Positions 1 through 9,873 of a stretch of 24,894 nucleotides of DNA are shown piece after piece. Under the pieces are notes generated by a model that saw only the letters and a list, made by a program, of their open reading frames with translations, was not told the DNA's origin and did not search any database. Both the position numbers and the translations under genes were made by a program. Source of the stretch: JBBABP01 sp041657585 (lineage in GTDB: Bacteria > Patescibacteriota > Gracilibacteria > Absconditabacterales > Absconditicoccaceae). The DNA lies in contig JBBABP010000010.1 in assembly GCA_041657585.1 (NCBI GenBank), positions 1 to 24,894 on the forward strand, in the 5' to 3' direction. Every line of letters starts with the position of its first letter. The first letter of the stretch is position 1.

Positions 1-3000
1 CTTACTGGTTGACCTGGGAATAAAATTATTTCATGACAATTGATAGATAAAGCTGGAAATATTTTTAATTTTTCAGACAGCATAATTTATGACATTACTC
101 CACCAACAATATTAAGTTGAGCAATTACTTGATTATTCAATATCAATTCTTGAGACACTTACACAAGATTCACTTGAGTATATCTAATTATGAATGTTAC
201 TTGAGCAGACTATATGAGATTTGCTAATTCATGAGAATTGCGAAATGAAACATGAGCTTTTGCTACACGAACATGACGAACTCTTCCGGCTTGAGATTGA
301 ACAAAATATGTAAGTTGATTATTTATTGATTATGCAGGTAATCGAAGTTGATATTCAGATTATATTACTTTAGATCAGACTGCTCCTATTTTTAGTTGAA
401 ATGGAATCGCCATCGATAGTGGAATGACGACTCCTTTGATTGTTATCACATTCGCCGATCCAACATCTTGAATATCTTGAAATGTTGCGACTATAAGCTG
501 ATTGGATAATTCTTATTTAAATACTTGATTTGTAAGCTGATCAACATTTACGTGATGATGACACACAACATGAAAATTTATTTTTACAGTTAGCGATGTC
601 GCTTGAAATTCCACTTGAGTAACATTTAATGTAAATACTAATGGAGCTTGAACACCAACTTGTACTCCTCCTTCAAGCTGATTAACTTGACGATATTCTT
701 GATCTTCAGTTTCTGTAAATTGTACATCTTCTGTTCCTTCAGATACACTATATTTTACAAGTTGAACTGTATCAACAATTGATACGCCAACTTACACATG
801 AGCTGAACGAACAACTACTTGAACATTTACAGGATCTCATTTCTTTATAAAAATAATTTCTTGTACAAATGCTAATGTATGTTCAACTCAAAAATTATAT
901 GAATATATTCAAGATCAAACAACTCCAACAGTTATCGATTGATGATTTCAAATCAACACATGAGCAACGTATACAACTTGAACTTCTGTTTGGTTCACAA
1001 ATATTTCTTGAACAGATAGTTGCAATCAAGTTTGGGTATCTTATTGAACAAGTTCAAATATAATATATAGCTCAGATTGGACAACAGATTTTACAAACAA
1101 ATCTGTGATCTTAAACACTGGCGATTGAACAAAAACATGATATGTTCGATTCAAAGATTGTGCTGATAATATAACATGATCTTTAACTGATACAATTATT
1201 TTGGATTCTACTCCTCCAACATGAAGCTTTGAAATAAATTCTTGATCAGCATATACAAATTCTGGTATAGTTTGGATTACAAATATTACTTGATTGGATA
1301 ATTATGAATTATCTTGAATGAGATTTACTACTGCTTGAAGCGGTTGGTGATGACGAACTGGTTTTTCTACAGCAAACTGACGTTTTGATCTTATAGGCTG
1401 AACTTGAACAAAAGTAATTTCATGACAATTGATAGATAAAGCTGGAAATATTTTTAATATGTCCGATAGTATCTCTTACAACAATGTATGACCTACTATA
1501 ACTTCTTGATCATCATTAAGTTGATTATTTGAAATAAATTCTTGAGCAACATACACAAACGTAACTTGAGTTTATCTAATTATGCACGTTACTTGAGCAA
1601 ATCAAATGAGGTTTGCTAATTCATGAGAATCGCGAAATGCAACATGAACTTTTGCTACACGAACATGACGAACATTATTAACATGAGATGGCACGAAATA
1701 TGTAAGCTGATTATTTATTGATCAACGATGAAATATGACTTGAGGTTCAGATTCAATTATTTTGGATCAAACTGCGCCTATTTTTAGTTGAAATGGAATC
1801 GCTATCGTTAGCTGAGAAACTTATACCTGACTTACAATTACATTCTCAGATCCAATTTCTTGAATATCTTGAAATGTCGCAACAATAAGCTGATTGGATA
1901 ATTCTTATCATACAGGAAATTTTATAAGCTGATCAACATTTATTTGATGATGAGTAATTTCGTGAACATTTATTTTCACAGTTAGCGATAATGCTGGCAA
2001 TAGCACTTGAATAATATTTAAAATAGATAGGACTCCTCCAACTATATCAATAATTTACAGTCCAGAATCTGGTCATTGGACAAGCTGAAATGTTTTGGCA
2101 ACAGCAACATGACTTACAAATATACCAACAATAAACACATGATTTAAAACATTTAGTACAAATTGAACATTTGATTTTGAATTTACAGATAATAATTGAC
2201 TTACATGAAAACAAACAGCCACAGTTACGCGAATAGATAAATGAATCCCTTGGATATCTTGAGCCACAAATTGATGATATTATAATACTTGAATCACAAT
2301 CTCTTTTTGAGACAGTATAAGTTCTGCAAGTGGAAAATTAAACTGACTTACTCGTACAAGTTCTTTTAATACAAATATAGAAAATTCTTACGTGTTCACA
2401 GCTACCGATCAAGCATGAAATACAAACTCCGTTCATTTTATAATAGACAAAACTGCGCCTTACTTTACTTGAGTGACAAGCTGAACGACTTATACAAGTT
2501 CAGTATATATTTATTTTTATGACTCTGGCTCAGCAATATCTTGAGCAACATTAAATTGAAGTTGATACACAAGTTGAAGCATAATATCTTGAAATTGAAC
2601 ATACACATTTATAGTTACAGATCTTGCTGGTAACTGGACTTGAGCAACATTCACAATAACTCCGCCAGTTGTAGTTACGCCAACAGTAAATTGATGAAGT
2701 AGTAATGGTGGCGGAGATTTTATCAAACAAGATAATTGCAAACGAAATTCTAAATGAAATAATTTATCCTGAGCAAATGCTAGCGGTATAGATTACTCAT
2801 CAAGTTATTATGATCAAATTTGTTATCCATCACAAACTCACGGCGTAGCAAAAGCAATATGTGACGTTTCCAAATCAACTTTTTCTACCGAAATCACAAA
2901 TGCTTTTGATCGAGCTTATTGAGCATGAATCACGACACTATGTCCTATAGAAAAAGCTAATGTAAATTGATTGGTAACAAGAAGAGAAATGGCAAAAATG

Positions 3001-3447
3001 ATAAGCGTATTCGCAACAAAAATAATGTGACTAAAACCTGACACAACAAGAAAGTGTAAATACACAGACACATCCAAAGAAAGCGATGAAATGAAAGCAT
3101 ACGCAACATTGGCATGTCAATTAAAAATTATGTGATTAAAATATGATTGAACTCCTGACACAACATTGAGACCAAATTGATTAGTCACAAGAGCTCAGTT
3201 TGGAACAATGTTATCTAGATTAATTTATTGAAACAAATATAATTGAAATAAAGAATCACGATATGGTCCTCATTTGAGCGCATTGAAAAAAAACTGAATT
3301 ATAAAAGATATCAGCAAACCTACGATGCAAGAACAAAGATGATACATTATGATTATGCTAATGAGAACTGCATGATGACATCCAGAACTTCAAACAAACA
3401 AATCAACGCTCTGATCTTCAATCTGATCAACTTTCTCGTCTAATTAG
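1..3447 (+). CDS. Ig-like repeat surface protein with C-terminal S-layer-homology-like domain (5' partial)
   Basis: The frame is open from base 1 to TAG with TGA read as Gly, giving 1148 residues; the start lies outside the window. It is a string of Ig-like/cadherin-like modules recognisable by recurring D-x-T-[PA]-P and V-[ST]-D-x-A-G-N motifs, for example ITPPT, DSTPPT, DQTAPIF, DRTPPT and DKTAPYF, each followed by S-G-x-x-Y-T. A ~190-residue block occurs twice, 463-464 residues apart. After a Gly/Ser linker (about residues 890-905) comes a Cys-containing region, then at about 970-1120 a segment resembling tandem SLH domains: VTRREMAKMISVFATKIMG, a D-T-S-x-E motif, then LVTRAQFGTMLSRLIYG. 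SLH domains usually anchor proteins to the cell surface, so this is probably a surface adhesin or S-layer-associated protein; the ligand is unknown. It is the last gene of its unit, followed by a hairpin terminator. Confidence 0.85.
31..1992 (+). repeat. Two ~570-nt direct repeats inside the Ig-like gene (31-600 and 1420-1992)
   Basis: A sequence beginning TCATGACAATTGATAGATAA at 31 recurs at 1420, an offset of 1389 nt (463 codons). The similarity continues with small in-frame indels to about 600 and 1992. Blocks such as CTATTTTTAGTTGAAATGG are identical in both copies. The copies encode the same Ig-like modules, so this is internal module duplication rather than a mobile element. The window begins almost at the edge of copy 1. 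Confidence 0.8.
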
Positions 3448-3465
3448 AACGCATAGATTATAGAA

Positions 3466-3523
3466 CCCCGCCGTTGCGGGGCAGGCGTTAGAACGTTAGA
3501 TTCCAAACTAACGTTCTTTTTTT
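3466..3523 (+). terminator. Rho-independent terminator after the Ig-like gene, with a GC-rich hairpin upstream
   Basis: AGAACGTTAG (3490-3499) pairs over 10 bp with CTAACGTTCT (3508-3517) across an 8-nt loop and runs into seven T residues (3517-3523), a textbook intrinsic terminator. Just upstream, CCCCGC (3466-3471) and GCGGGG (3476-3481) form a second hairpin with a CGTT loop. That GC-rich element stands out against the AT-rich background and resembles the short palindromes found later in the window. The first stop codon of the preceding gene is 18 nt upstream of it. Confidence 0.8.
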
Positions 3524-3660
3524 GTTATTTAATTTTTCTTTTATTATTTAAATTTGATTAATAGTTAAAAATATATAATATAATATATATTATACCAATA
3601 TCTTTTAATTTTAAAAATTATATAAAAAACAATATATTTTATCTTTAAATATAATTTACA
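3524..3660 (+). promoter_or_regulatory. AT-rich upstream region of trpS1
   Basis: This gap is almost pure A/T. TTGATT at 3554-3559 and TATAAT at 3574-3579 or 3579-3584 look like promoter boxes, but the spacing (14 or 19 nt) is off the ideal 17, and TATA-like strings occur by chance here. No Shine-Dalgarno sequence precedes the ATG at 3661. A promoter is expected because a terminator lies just upstream, but its position is uncertain. Confidence 0.3.
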
Positions 3661-4641
3661 ATGAAAAAAAGAATACTTACTTGACTACAGGCGACATGAT
3701 CTCAGTTACATATTTGAAATTACTTTGCCGCAGTAAAACCAATGATAGACATATTAAAAGAAAATGATTATGAATCATTTATATTCGTCGCGACAATGCA
3801 TTCTTTTACAGAATTACATGAATCTAATAAACTAAAAGAATATTTAAGAAATTTGTTAAAAATTTATTTAGCATGTTGAGTAGATATAGAAAATACATAT
3901 ATATACAATCATGCAACAATACCATGACATTCACAATTAAATCGAGTATTAACTTGCATAAGTAATTTATGAACAATGCAAAGAATGCATGTTTATAAGG
4001 ATGCAATACAAAAATGAAAAGCACATGATATAAGCGTATGAACATTTTGTTATCCAATTTTAATGGCTGCAGATATTTTATTATATGGCGCTGATTTCGT
4101 GCCAGTAGGTCAAGATCAAAAACAACACATAGAATTCGCAAGAGACATAGCTATAAAATTTAATTCAACATACGGACAAACTTTTGTATTGCCTGAAGCT
4201 ATTATAAAAAAAGAAGTAGCTATAGTTCCAGGAATAGATTGACGCAAAATGTCTAAATCATACAATAATTATATTTGACTTTTGGAAGATGAAAAAATAA
4301 TTTTCGAAAAAGTTAGACAAATTTTTGTAAATTCAAAAATAATAAAAGAAACAAAAAATCCAGATAGTTGTAATGTATATAATATATTAAAATTATTTTT
4401 AAATGAAAATGATAATTATATAATAAGAAAAAAATATAGAGAGTGAAATATCTCTTATGAATATTTAAAAAATTTTTTATATGAAAAGATTTTAAATACT
4501 TTAAAGCCCATCCAATCGTTTTACAATTCAATTACAGACGAACAAATTGATAATATAATAAATAAAAACCAACAAAAGCTTATAGAAATATCTAATAAAA
4601 AAATAAAAGATGTCTACAAAAAAATATGATTTTCTTTTTAG
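3661..4641 (+). CDS. trpS: Tryptophanyl-tRNA synthetase, copy 1 (contains no tryptophan)
   Basis: 326 residues with TGA as Gly, normal length for bacterial TrpRS, a class Ic synthetase that charges tRNA-Trp with Trp using ATP. The signature elements are present: TGLQATGSQLHIGNYFAA with the HIGH-type motif at 17-20, CYPILMAADILLYGADFVPVGQDQKQH with the Trp-recognition Asp at 138, and GIDGRKMSKSYNN with KMSKS at 196-200. The long segment before KMSKS (LPEAIIKKEVAIVPG) resembles the TrpRS subtype with EVA-VPG-DG-KMSKS wording, unlike the Bacillus-like copy downstream. Every Gly of these motifs coded by TGA supports the code call. No in-frame TGG codon exists, so the enzyme can be made without Trp. 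It stands alone between a terminator and a 207-nt gap. It probably is the housekeeping enzyme, but which of the two copies plays that role cannot be told from sequence alone. Confidence 0.93.
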
Positions 4642-4848
4642 AAAAGACATTAAATCTAATACATAAACATATACAATCTAACTATCTTCATAGTTAATAT
4701 TTTAATGCTTGTTAACTATATTTATTGTATGTATTACTTTTATAGACTATAAATCAGACAGCATAGACCTTATTATTTAATTTTACAAAAAGGGCTTGAC
4801 TTTAAACAATAATTACATATAAAAAATATATTTATATGTAATTAAATA
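4642..4848 (+). promoter_or_regulatory. Leader of the trpS2 operon with mutually exclusive hairpins
   Basis: TAACTAT (4679-4685) pairs perfectly with ATAGTTA (4690-4696) around a CTTC tetraloop. The same ATAGTTAA (4690-4697) can instead pair over 8 bp with TTAACTAT (4712-4719). Sharing the middle arm makes the two stems alternatives, as in attenuators. No T-run follows either stem and no T-box sequence was recognised. Both stems lie upstream of the predicted promoter at 4796, so they would be transcribed only from an earlier start, or could act as DNA operator sites. They could also be chance in AT-rich DNA. Confidence 0.35.
4796..4823 (+). promoter_or_regulatory. Predicted sigma-70-type promoter of the trpS2 operon
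   Basis: TTGACT (4796-4801) and TATAAA (4818-4823) are separated by 16 nt and sit 25 nt before the ATG at 4849. The -35 box is embedded in AGGGCTTGACT, unusually GC-rich for this region. This would give a very short leader for the operon. Confidence 0.5.
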
Positions 4849-5883
4849 ATGGTTGATATGGAATCACAAAATTCAAAAAAAAATATAGTAAAACAAAATG
4901 TTTTTTCTGCTGTTCAACCAACAGGGAATTTACACATTTGAAATTACGTTTGAGCAATACAAAATTGGGTAACAAATCAAGACTTATTTAATAATATTTT
5001 TTGCGTTGTTGATTTACACTCTTTGACAATACCAGAATCATTAAATCCTGAAAAACTTAGGAAAAAAATCAAAGAAGTTGTGTGACTATATCTTGCATGT
5101 TGAATAAATCCAGAAAAATCATCAATTTTTATACAATCTCGCATACATTATCATGCAGAATTAGCTCGAATATTAAACTGCACAACACCAGTCTCTTGGT
5201 TAGAAAAAATGACACAATATAAATCAAAATCTCAAAATACAAAAGGTGCTTGAATGGGACTATTGGACTATCCAGTATTAATGGCTGCAGATATACTTTT
5301 ATATGAGACTGATTTTGTTCCAGTATGAGCAGATCAAAAACAACATGTTGAATTAGCTCGCAATATAGCACAACGTTTTAATAAATTATTTAATGTAGAT
5401 TTATTTAAAGTGCCAAGAGAGAAAATCAATAATACAGGAGCAAGAATTATGGCTTTCGACAATCCTAATGAAAAAATGAGTAAAAGTATTTGAGAAATTA
5501 AAAAATGACACGCCATATCCTTACTTGACAATCCAGACGACATTTTTGCAACATTAAAAAAAGCAAAAACCGATTGATGAAGTCAAATATCTTTCGATAA
5601 TATGTGAGATTGAATAAAAAATTTATTAAATTTATATGAATCTTTAAATACTATAAGTGCAGAAGAAATAAAAATAAAGTTTGACTGAAAACCATATTGA
5701 TTTCTAAAAAAAGAACTAGCAGAACTTGTTATAGATAAATTAATGCCAATTCAAAAAATATATAAAGAAATAACAGAAGATACAAAATATATTGAATCAG
5801 TTATTGTAAAATGAGAAGAAAGGGTTATGCCCATAGCAGAATCAACAATGAGAAAAGTTAAAGAAATTGTTTGACTCCTCTAA
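4849..5883 (+). CDS. trpS: Tryptophanyl-tRNA synthetase, copy 2 (Bacillus-type)
   Basis: 344 residues, complete. The N-terminus reads FSAVQPTGNLHIGNYVGAIQ with HIGN at 29-32; both TGA codons in it fall on invariant Gly positions. It continues with GLLDYPVLMAADILLY (Trp-recognition Asp 148), FVPVGADQKQHVELARNIAQRFN, GARIMAF, and NEKMSKS (KMSKS 209-213). The C-terminal helical domain (YGFLKKELAELVIDKLMPIQ) is typical. It resembles the Bacillus-type TrpRS and belongs to a different subtype from copy 1. Start ATG 4849 is chosen; an in-frame ATG at 4858 is an alternative and no Shine-Dalgarno decides. It is first in an operon with a glycosyltransferase 20 nt downstream. Second TrpRS genes elsewhere are known as resistance genes or specialised synthetases; either could fit here, by inference only. 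Confidence 0.93.
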
Positions 5884-5903
5884 ATTTATATTTTAATAAC
5901 AAA

Positions 5904-7010
5904 ATGAAAATTGTTTCTGTAATTGAATATTTTCGACCTGAAATCTGATGACTTGAAAAAAGCACAGAAAGACTTTCTCAACAACTTGCAAAATATTGAA
6001 ACGAAGTTAAAATTGTAACAAAAAAAATTGATAATACACTTTCAAAAGAAATCAAAGATAATATAGAAATAGAAAGGTATGAGGACACGCCAGATGCCCC
6101 ATTTACAAAAAACGCTGAAAAAAATAATGCTTTTTATAATGCAGATATTATATGTGTTTTTGGCGTATGACATGATAAAGAAGCAAAACGATTAAAACCC
6201 ATTTTTGATTCAAAAGCATGAAAATATATAAAAATATGAACACAATGAGATATTGTAGCTGAAAAAATAAACTATGATTTGTACAAATGCTTTAATTGAA
6301 TATTGTGTCAAAATGATGCACTTATTAATGAGGCGATCAGTATATGAGTACCAAAAGAAAAGTGTTTTAGAATAAAAAATTGAATTGATATAAGTGCATG
6401 GAAAAAAGATCTTAAAGATAAAAAATATTATAGAAACACATTACAAATTCCCGAAGATACATTTGTATTTTCTGTAATATGACGTTTGGTTAAAAGGAAA
6501 AACGTCCCACTAATAATAAACGCTTTTTTAGAACATACAAAAAGTAATAATAAATTTTGAAACAATAAATTAATAATCCAATGATCTGATTTTGGACAAC
6601 ATGATTGAGAAGAAATAAAAATAAAAGAATTAATTAAAGAGCAAGAAAAAAATATAATTTTTTTAGATGCAAACGATAATGTATATGCTGCCCTTTGAGC
6701 CAGTGATGTATTTATAACAATGTGAGAGAGGGAATGAGCACCAAACATAATAATTGAAGCATTAGCTAGCAGGAAACCTTGTATAGTAAGTGATATTCCA
6801 TGACATACGGTATATATACAAGATGAAGAAAATTGATTTTTATCAAAAATAGAAAAAAATAATTTAAAAAACATAATGGATAATTTTTCTTTATTACCTA
6901 CACATGAATATAAAAAAATGACAAATAAAGCAGAAAAAAAATCACATGAATTTGATATAAAAGACACAGCAAAGATATACTTAGAAATATTCAAAAAATT
7001 TATTTGATAA
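5904..7010 (+). CDS. GT4-family glycosyltransferase
   Basis: 368 residues with a GT-B fold of the glycosyltransferase family 4 kind, which transfers sugar from an activated nucleotide donor. The N-terminal half starts IVSVIEYFRPEIGGLEKST, with the glycine-rich acceptor-side loop at 15-16, and GTQGDIVAEK follows later. The C-terminal donor domain has IGRLVKRKNVPLIINAF (Gly193-Arg194, Lys197) and the E-x7-E motif EGAPNIIIE (Glu277, Glu285), then SDIPGHTVYI. No signal peptide or membrane segment is visible, as usual for cytoplasmic GT4 enzymes. Donor and acceptor cannot be deduced. Placement between trpS2 and a radical SAM gene (8-nt gap) suggests it glycosylates a product of the same pathway, or the cell envelope. 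Confidence 0.85.
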
Positions 7011-7018
7011 ACATTTAA

Positions 7019-8026
7019 ATGAATAAGCAAAGTTTGTTATGTAAATTAAGGCTCTCCATAACGCCAAACTGCAATATGAAATGTATGTATTGCCCAACTG
7101 ACGTGAAAGAAAACTATACGCCAAAAAAATTTATTAAATATAACAACTCATTAGAAGATTTTAAAAATATATTAATTAATCTACTATCTAATGTAAAGTT
7201 TAAAGCTGTTAGTATTACATGATGAGAGCCAATTTTAAATAAAGATATCGCCGAAATATTAGAAACAATTTATCAATTCAACACTAACATAGAATTAAAC
7301 ACAAATTGAGTACTAATAAACAAAAAAATACGAAATAAAATTGAGCCATTTGTAAGAAACATAAAATTATCAATGGACTCAACTAATATTGATATATTTA
7401 ATACTTTAACATGAACCAAAGACAAAAGAGCTTTAGAAAAAATAAAAAAAACAATAGATATTATAAAAACTAGCAATAAAAATATAACGATTAATACCGT
7501 AGTTTCAAAAATTAACGAATACGATATAGAAAATATATTAGATTTTATAATTAAAAATAAGCTCGATTTATCACTACTAGACTTATATTGAACCGATCAA
7601 ACAAAAAAATTTTGGTTAGAAAATTTTATTCCTGTAGAAAAAGTATGGCCAATGTTAAAATCAAAATTTAATGTTATTGAAAGAGAAGATCTTTTTTGAT
7701 GTACTTTTTATAGATATTCAAATTTATGATTGCCATCTACAGTAAGAACAAAATCTAGTTTAGCTGGAACAAGACGTATCAATAAATGTAAATCATGTAA
7801 TGATTATTGCCAAGAATGAATATATGCAATAAAATTATCAAGAGAATGATGGATGACGACATGCCCAAATAATAAAATATCTGATTGATGCCTTATACTG
7901 CCAGAAGACAAAAATGAAAAATTAATAGAGAAAATCAATCCAATTATTAAAGATATTACAAATTCACAATACAATAAAAACACATTTGAAAAATTTTTAG
8001 AAAAGATGAAAAAAAATAATTTATAA
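7019..8026 (+). CDS. MoaA-like radical SAM enzyme with Cys-rich C-terminal (twitch-like) region
   Basis: 335 residues. The radical SAM [4Fe-4S] motif C-x3-C-x2-C is at C18, C22, C25 in SITPNCNMKCMYCPT, and the SAM-binding TGGEP is at 67-71, encoded ACA TGA TGA GAG CCA. The barrel continues with IELNTNGVL and IKLSMDS. A second cysteine set, C257-x2-C260-x3-C264-x17-C282, surrounds EGIYAIKLSREGWMTTC, which resembles the auxiliary-cluster region of MoaA-type twitch domains; C291 is a further candidate. MoaA itself makes the molybdopterin precursor, but no other Moa gene is nearby and MoaA's C-terminal GG is absent, so a relative with another substrate is more likely. It follows the glycosyltransferase by 8 nt and its stop overlaps the next start (TAATG). 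Confidence 0.85.
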
Positions 8027-8898
8027 TGGAAAAAGAATGAAAAATATTATTTTTACTAAACAAAAATGATTTTAATAATCTATCTTTTTCTTATCTCTTA
8101 ATTAATGCACTAAATTGAATAAATAATTCTCATATAGATATTTGCATAACTGACATATCAGAAAATATCTATTACACGCTAACTGAAAAGAAAACAGATA
8201 AGGCAGAAGAAATTATTTGATTTTTATTAGAAAATCTCTGAAATGATAAAATTTTTAGAGTATATAAAGCATCCGACATTAAAAATATATGAAACATGTT
8301 GCTTTTGTTATGAAGTATTTATAATAGAGAAATGTTTTATGAACTATGAATAAATAAAGACAGAATAATACAAAACATGATATTTTATATTACAAAATTA
8401 ATGACTATTTTTTCTGATAATTTTTCTAAAGTTTATACAAAAGAAGCAAAAATTTTAAATAAATTAATGTTTATATTAAAAGAAAACTGATTTTTAGATA
8501 ATATTTCATATCAAGACAAAAAAGATATCTTTATAGAAATAGATGAAGTAATAAATGCAAATATATTGAATTATATTCCAAAAATAAACTATCAGAGCAC
8601 AGAAGAAGAGCTGAAGAAAATAATATATAGATTACCTACAGACAAAAACAATATAGATTTTCTTATAAGTTTCAAAAAAATATTAAAAACAAATAGTTCT
8701 AATATACAAGAAAATCGAGAATGAAAATACAAATTTTTAAAAGATAATATAATTAATTCAATAATCACAGATATATCAAAAACAAATAAATCATTTAATG
8801 ATAAACAAATTATCGATATCATAAACAGATCAAAAAAATCCATAAATACAAATTTTGACATAAATTTTGAACAAATAAAAAAAACAATAAAATTTTAA
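8026..8898 (+). CDS. Unknown protein resembling a catalytically dead TrpRS
   Basis: 290 residues, no motif that would name it directly. Compared by eye with its neighbours it tracks the TrpRS layout. HIDICITDISENI sits where the downstream paralogue has NVCIFITDYQSLN. ASDIKNIGNMLLLLGSIYN matches ESKIEEIGTLGLLIAKTFN. NMIFYITKLMTIF falls at the YPVLMAADILL strand. The C-terminal part YKFLKDNIINSI ... FNDKQIIDIINRSKKS parallels trpS1 YEYLKNFLYEKI ... ITDEQIDNIINKNQQK. HIGH, the Trp-recognition Asp and KMSKS are all missing, so it should not adenylate an amino acid. It overlaps the radical SAM stop by one base. Its likely role is a non-catalytic partner, perhaps of the next gene product, since TrpRS works as a dimer. 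The coding call is firm; the fold is an inference without computed alignment. Confidence 0.75.
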
Positions 8899-8926
8899 AG
8901 AAATTTTATTTACATATATCTAAAAA

Positions 8927-9868
8927 ATGAAAGATTGATTATTGTTGGCCTGAACTCGTACTACATGAACTGAACTTCATCTTTGAACATATTACTGATG
9001 GATTGAACAAATAAAAAAAGCAGAAAAACAACATAATGTTTGTATTTTCATAACTGATTATCAAAGTTTAAATATGGATTTTAATGGCTCAATCAGTGAA
9101 ACAGTTTCAGAATTAAAAGATGTTTTAAAAGAATTTATACCATCGTCAATTCCAATTATAATAGAAAGTAAAATCGAAGAAATATGAACGCTATGATTAC
9201 TTATAGCAAAAACATTTAATGACTGATACATTAATAGAATAAGCACTTTTAAAAAACATGAGAAAGAAGGAAAAAAGACTACCTTAAATGATCTTATGTA
9301 TCCAGCAATGATGTTAGCAAATGTTATATCTGTCTGAGCCACACATATATTTGATAAACCAGAATATTTTTTTCAGCCTATAGATGTTTTAAATGACATT
9401 ATACATAGCACAATAAAAAAATATAATCGAAATATATCCAAACTTCAGACATTCAAAAAAGACAAAATTAATATACCAAGTATTGATTGAAGTGGGCCGA
9501 TGCAAAGAAACAGAAAGCAAAACGGATATATAAAAATTAATGATATAGATTATTGATGATTAGATAAATCATTTTGAAAAATTAAACTACCAGAAATAGA
9601 AGTAGATCCAAATGATCGCATAAAAAGATGCGACGTAATATATAAAATTCGCGAATCTATTATGAGAAACAATTCTAAAGAAAGATGCAATCACACTATA
9701 TACCCTTGTTTAGAATGCAAATCAGAAGTAGTAAAAAAAATATACGAAGATATAAAACATATAGATAAAGATGAAATAAAAAGAAAGAGAATAGAAGAAC
9801 AATTCATAGAATCGGCAAATGAAAGAGTTAAAAAATTTATAAATCAGACTATTTTTATGTCTTGATAA
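8927..9868 (+). CDS. Divergent TrpRS paralogue lacking KMSKS, with a [4Fe-4S]-type Cys motif
   Basis: 313 residues. The N-terminus LLLAGTRTTGTELHLGTYYG is plainly TrpRS-like, with HLGT at 18-21 in the HIGH position, and LNDLMYPAMMLANVISV matches YPxLMAADILLY. Two active-site changes stand out: the Asp that recognises the Trp indole is Asn132, and the KMSKS region is replaced by IDGSGPMQRNRKQN (about 186-199). C235-x18-C254-x6-C261-x2-C264 (RCNHTIYPCLECKSEV) closely resembles the [4Fe-4S] motif known from Thermotoga maritima TrpRS (C-x22-C-x6-C-x2-C, from memory). Normal aminoacylation of tRNA-Trp is therefore doubtful; binding a Trp-like ligand, AMP or tRNA remains possible. It sits 28 nt after the dead-TrpRS-like gene and 5 nt before a B12-type radical SAM gene. 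Confidence 0.85.
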
Positions 9869-9873
9869 TTTAA

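Noticed and set aside
4642..4848. T-box riboswitch or tRNA gene in the gap before trpS2
   Set aside because: No T-box core sequence, no cloverleaf-like GC stems and no TTCRANNC-type arm could be found; only short AT-rich stems are present.
6428..7030. 200-codon ORF on the minus strand
   Set aside because: It is antisense to the well-supported GT4 gene; Ser/Phe/Ile-rich product without motifs, a by-product of AT-rich coding DNA with few stops on the other strand.
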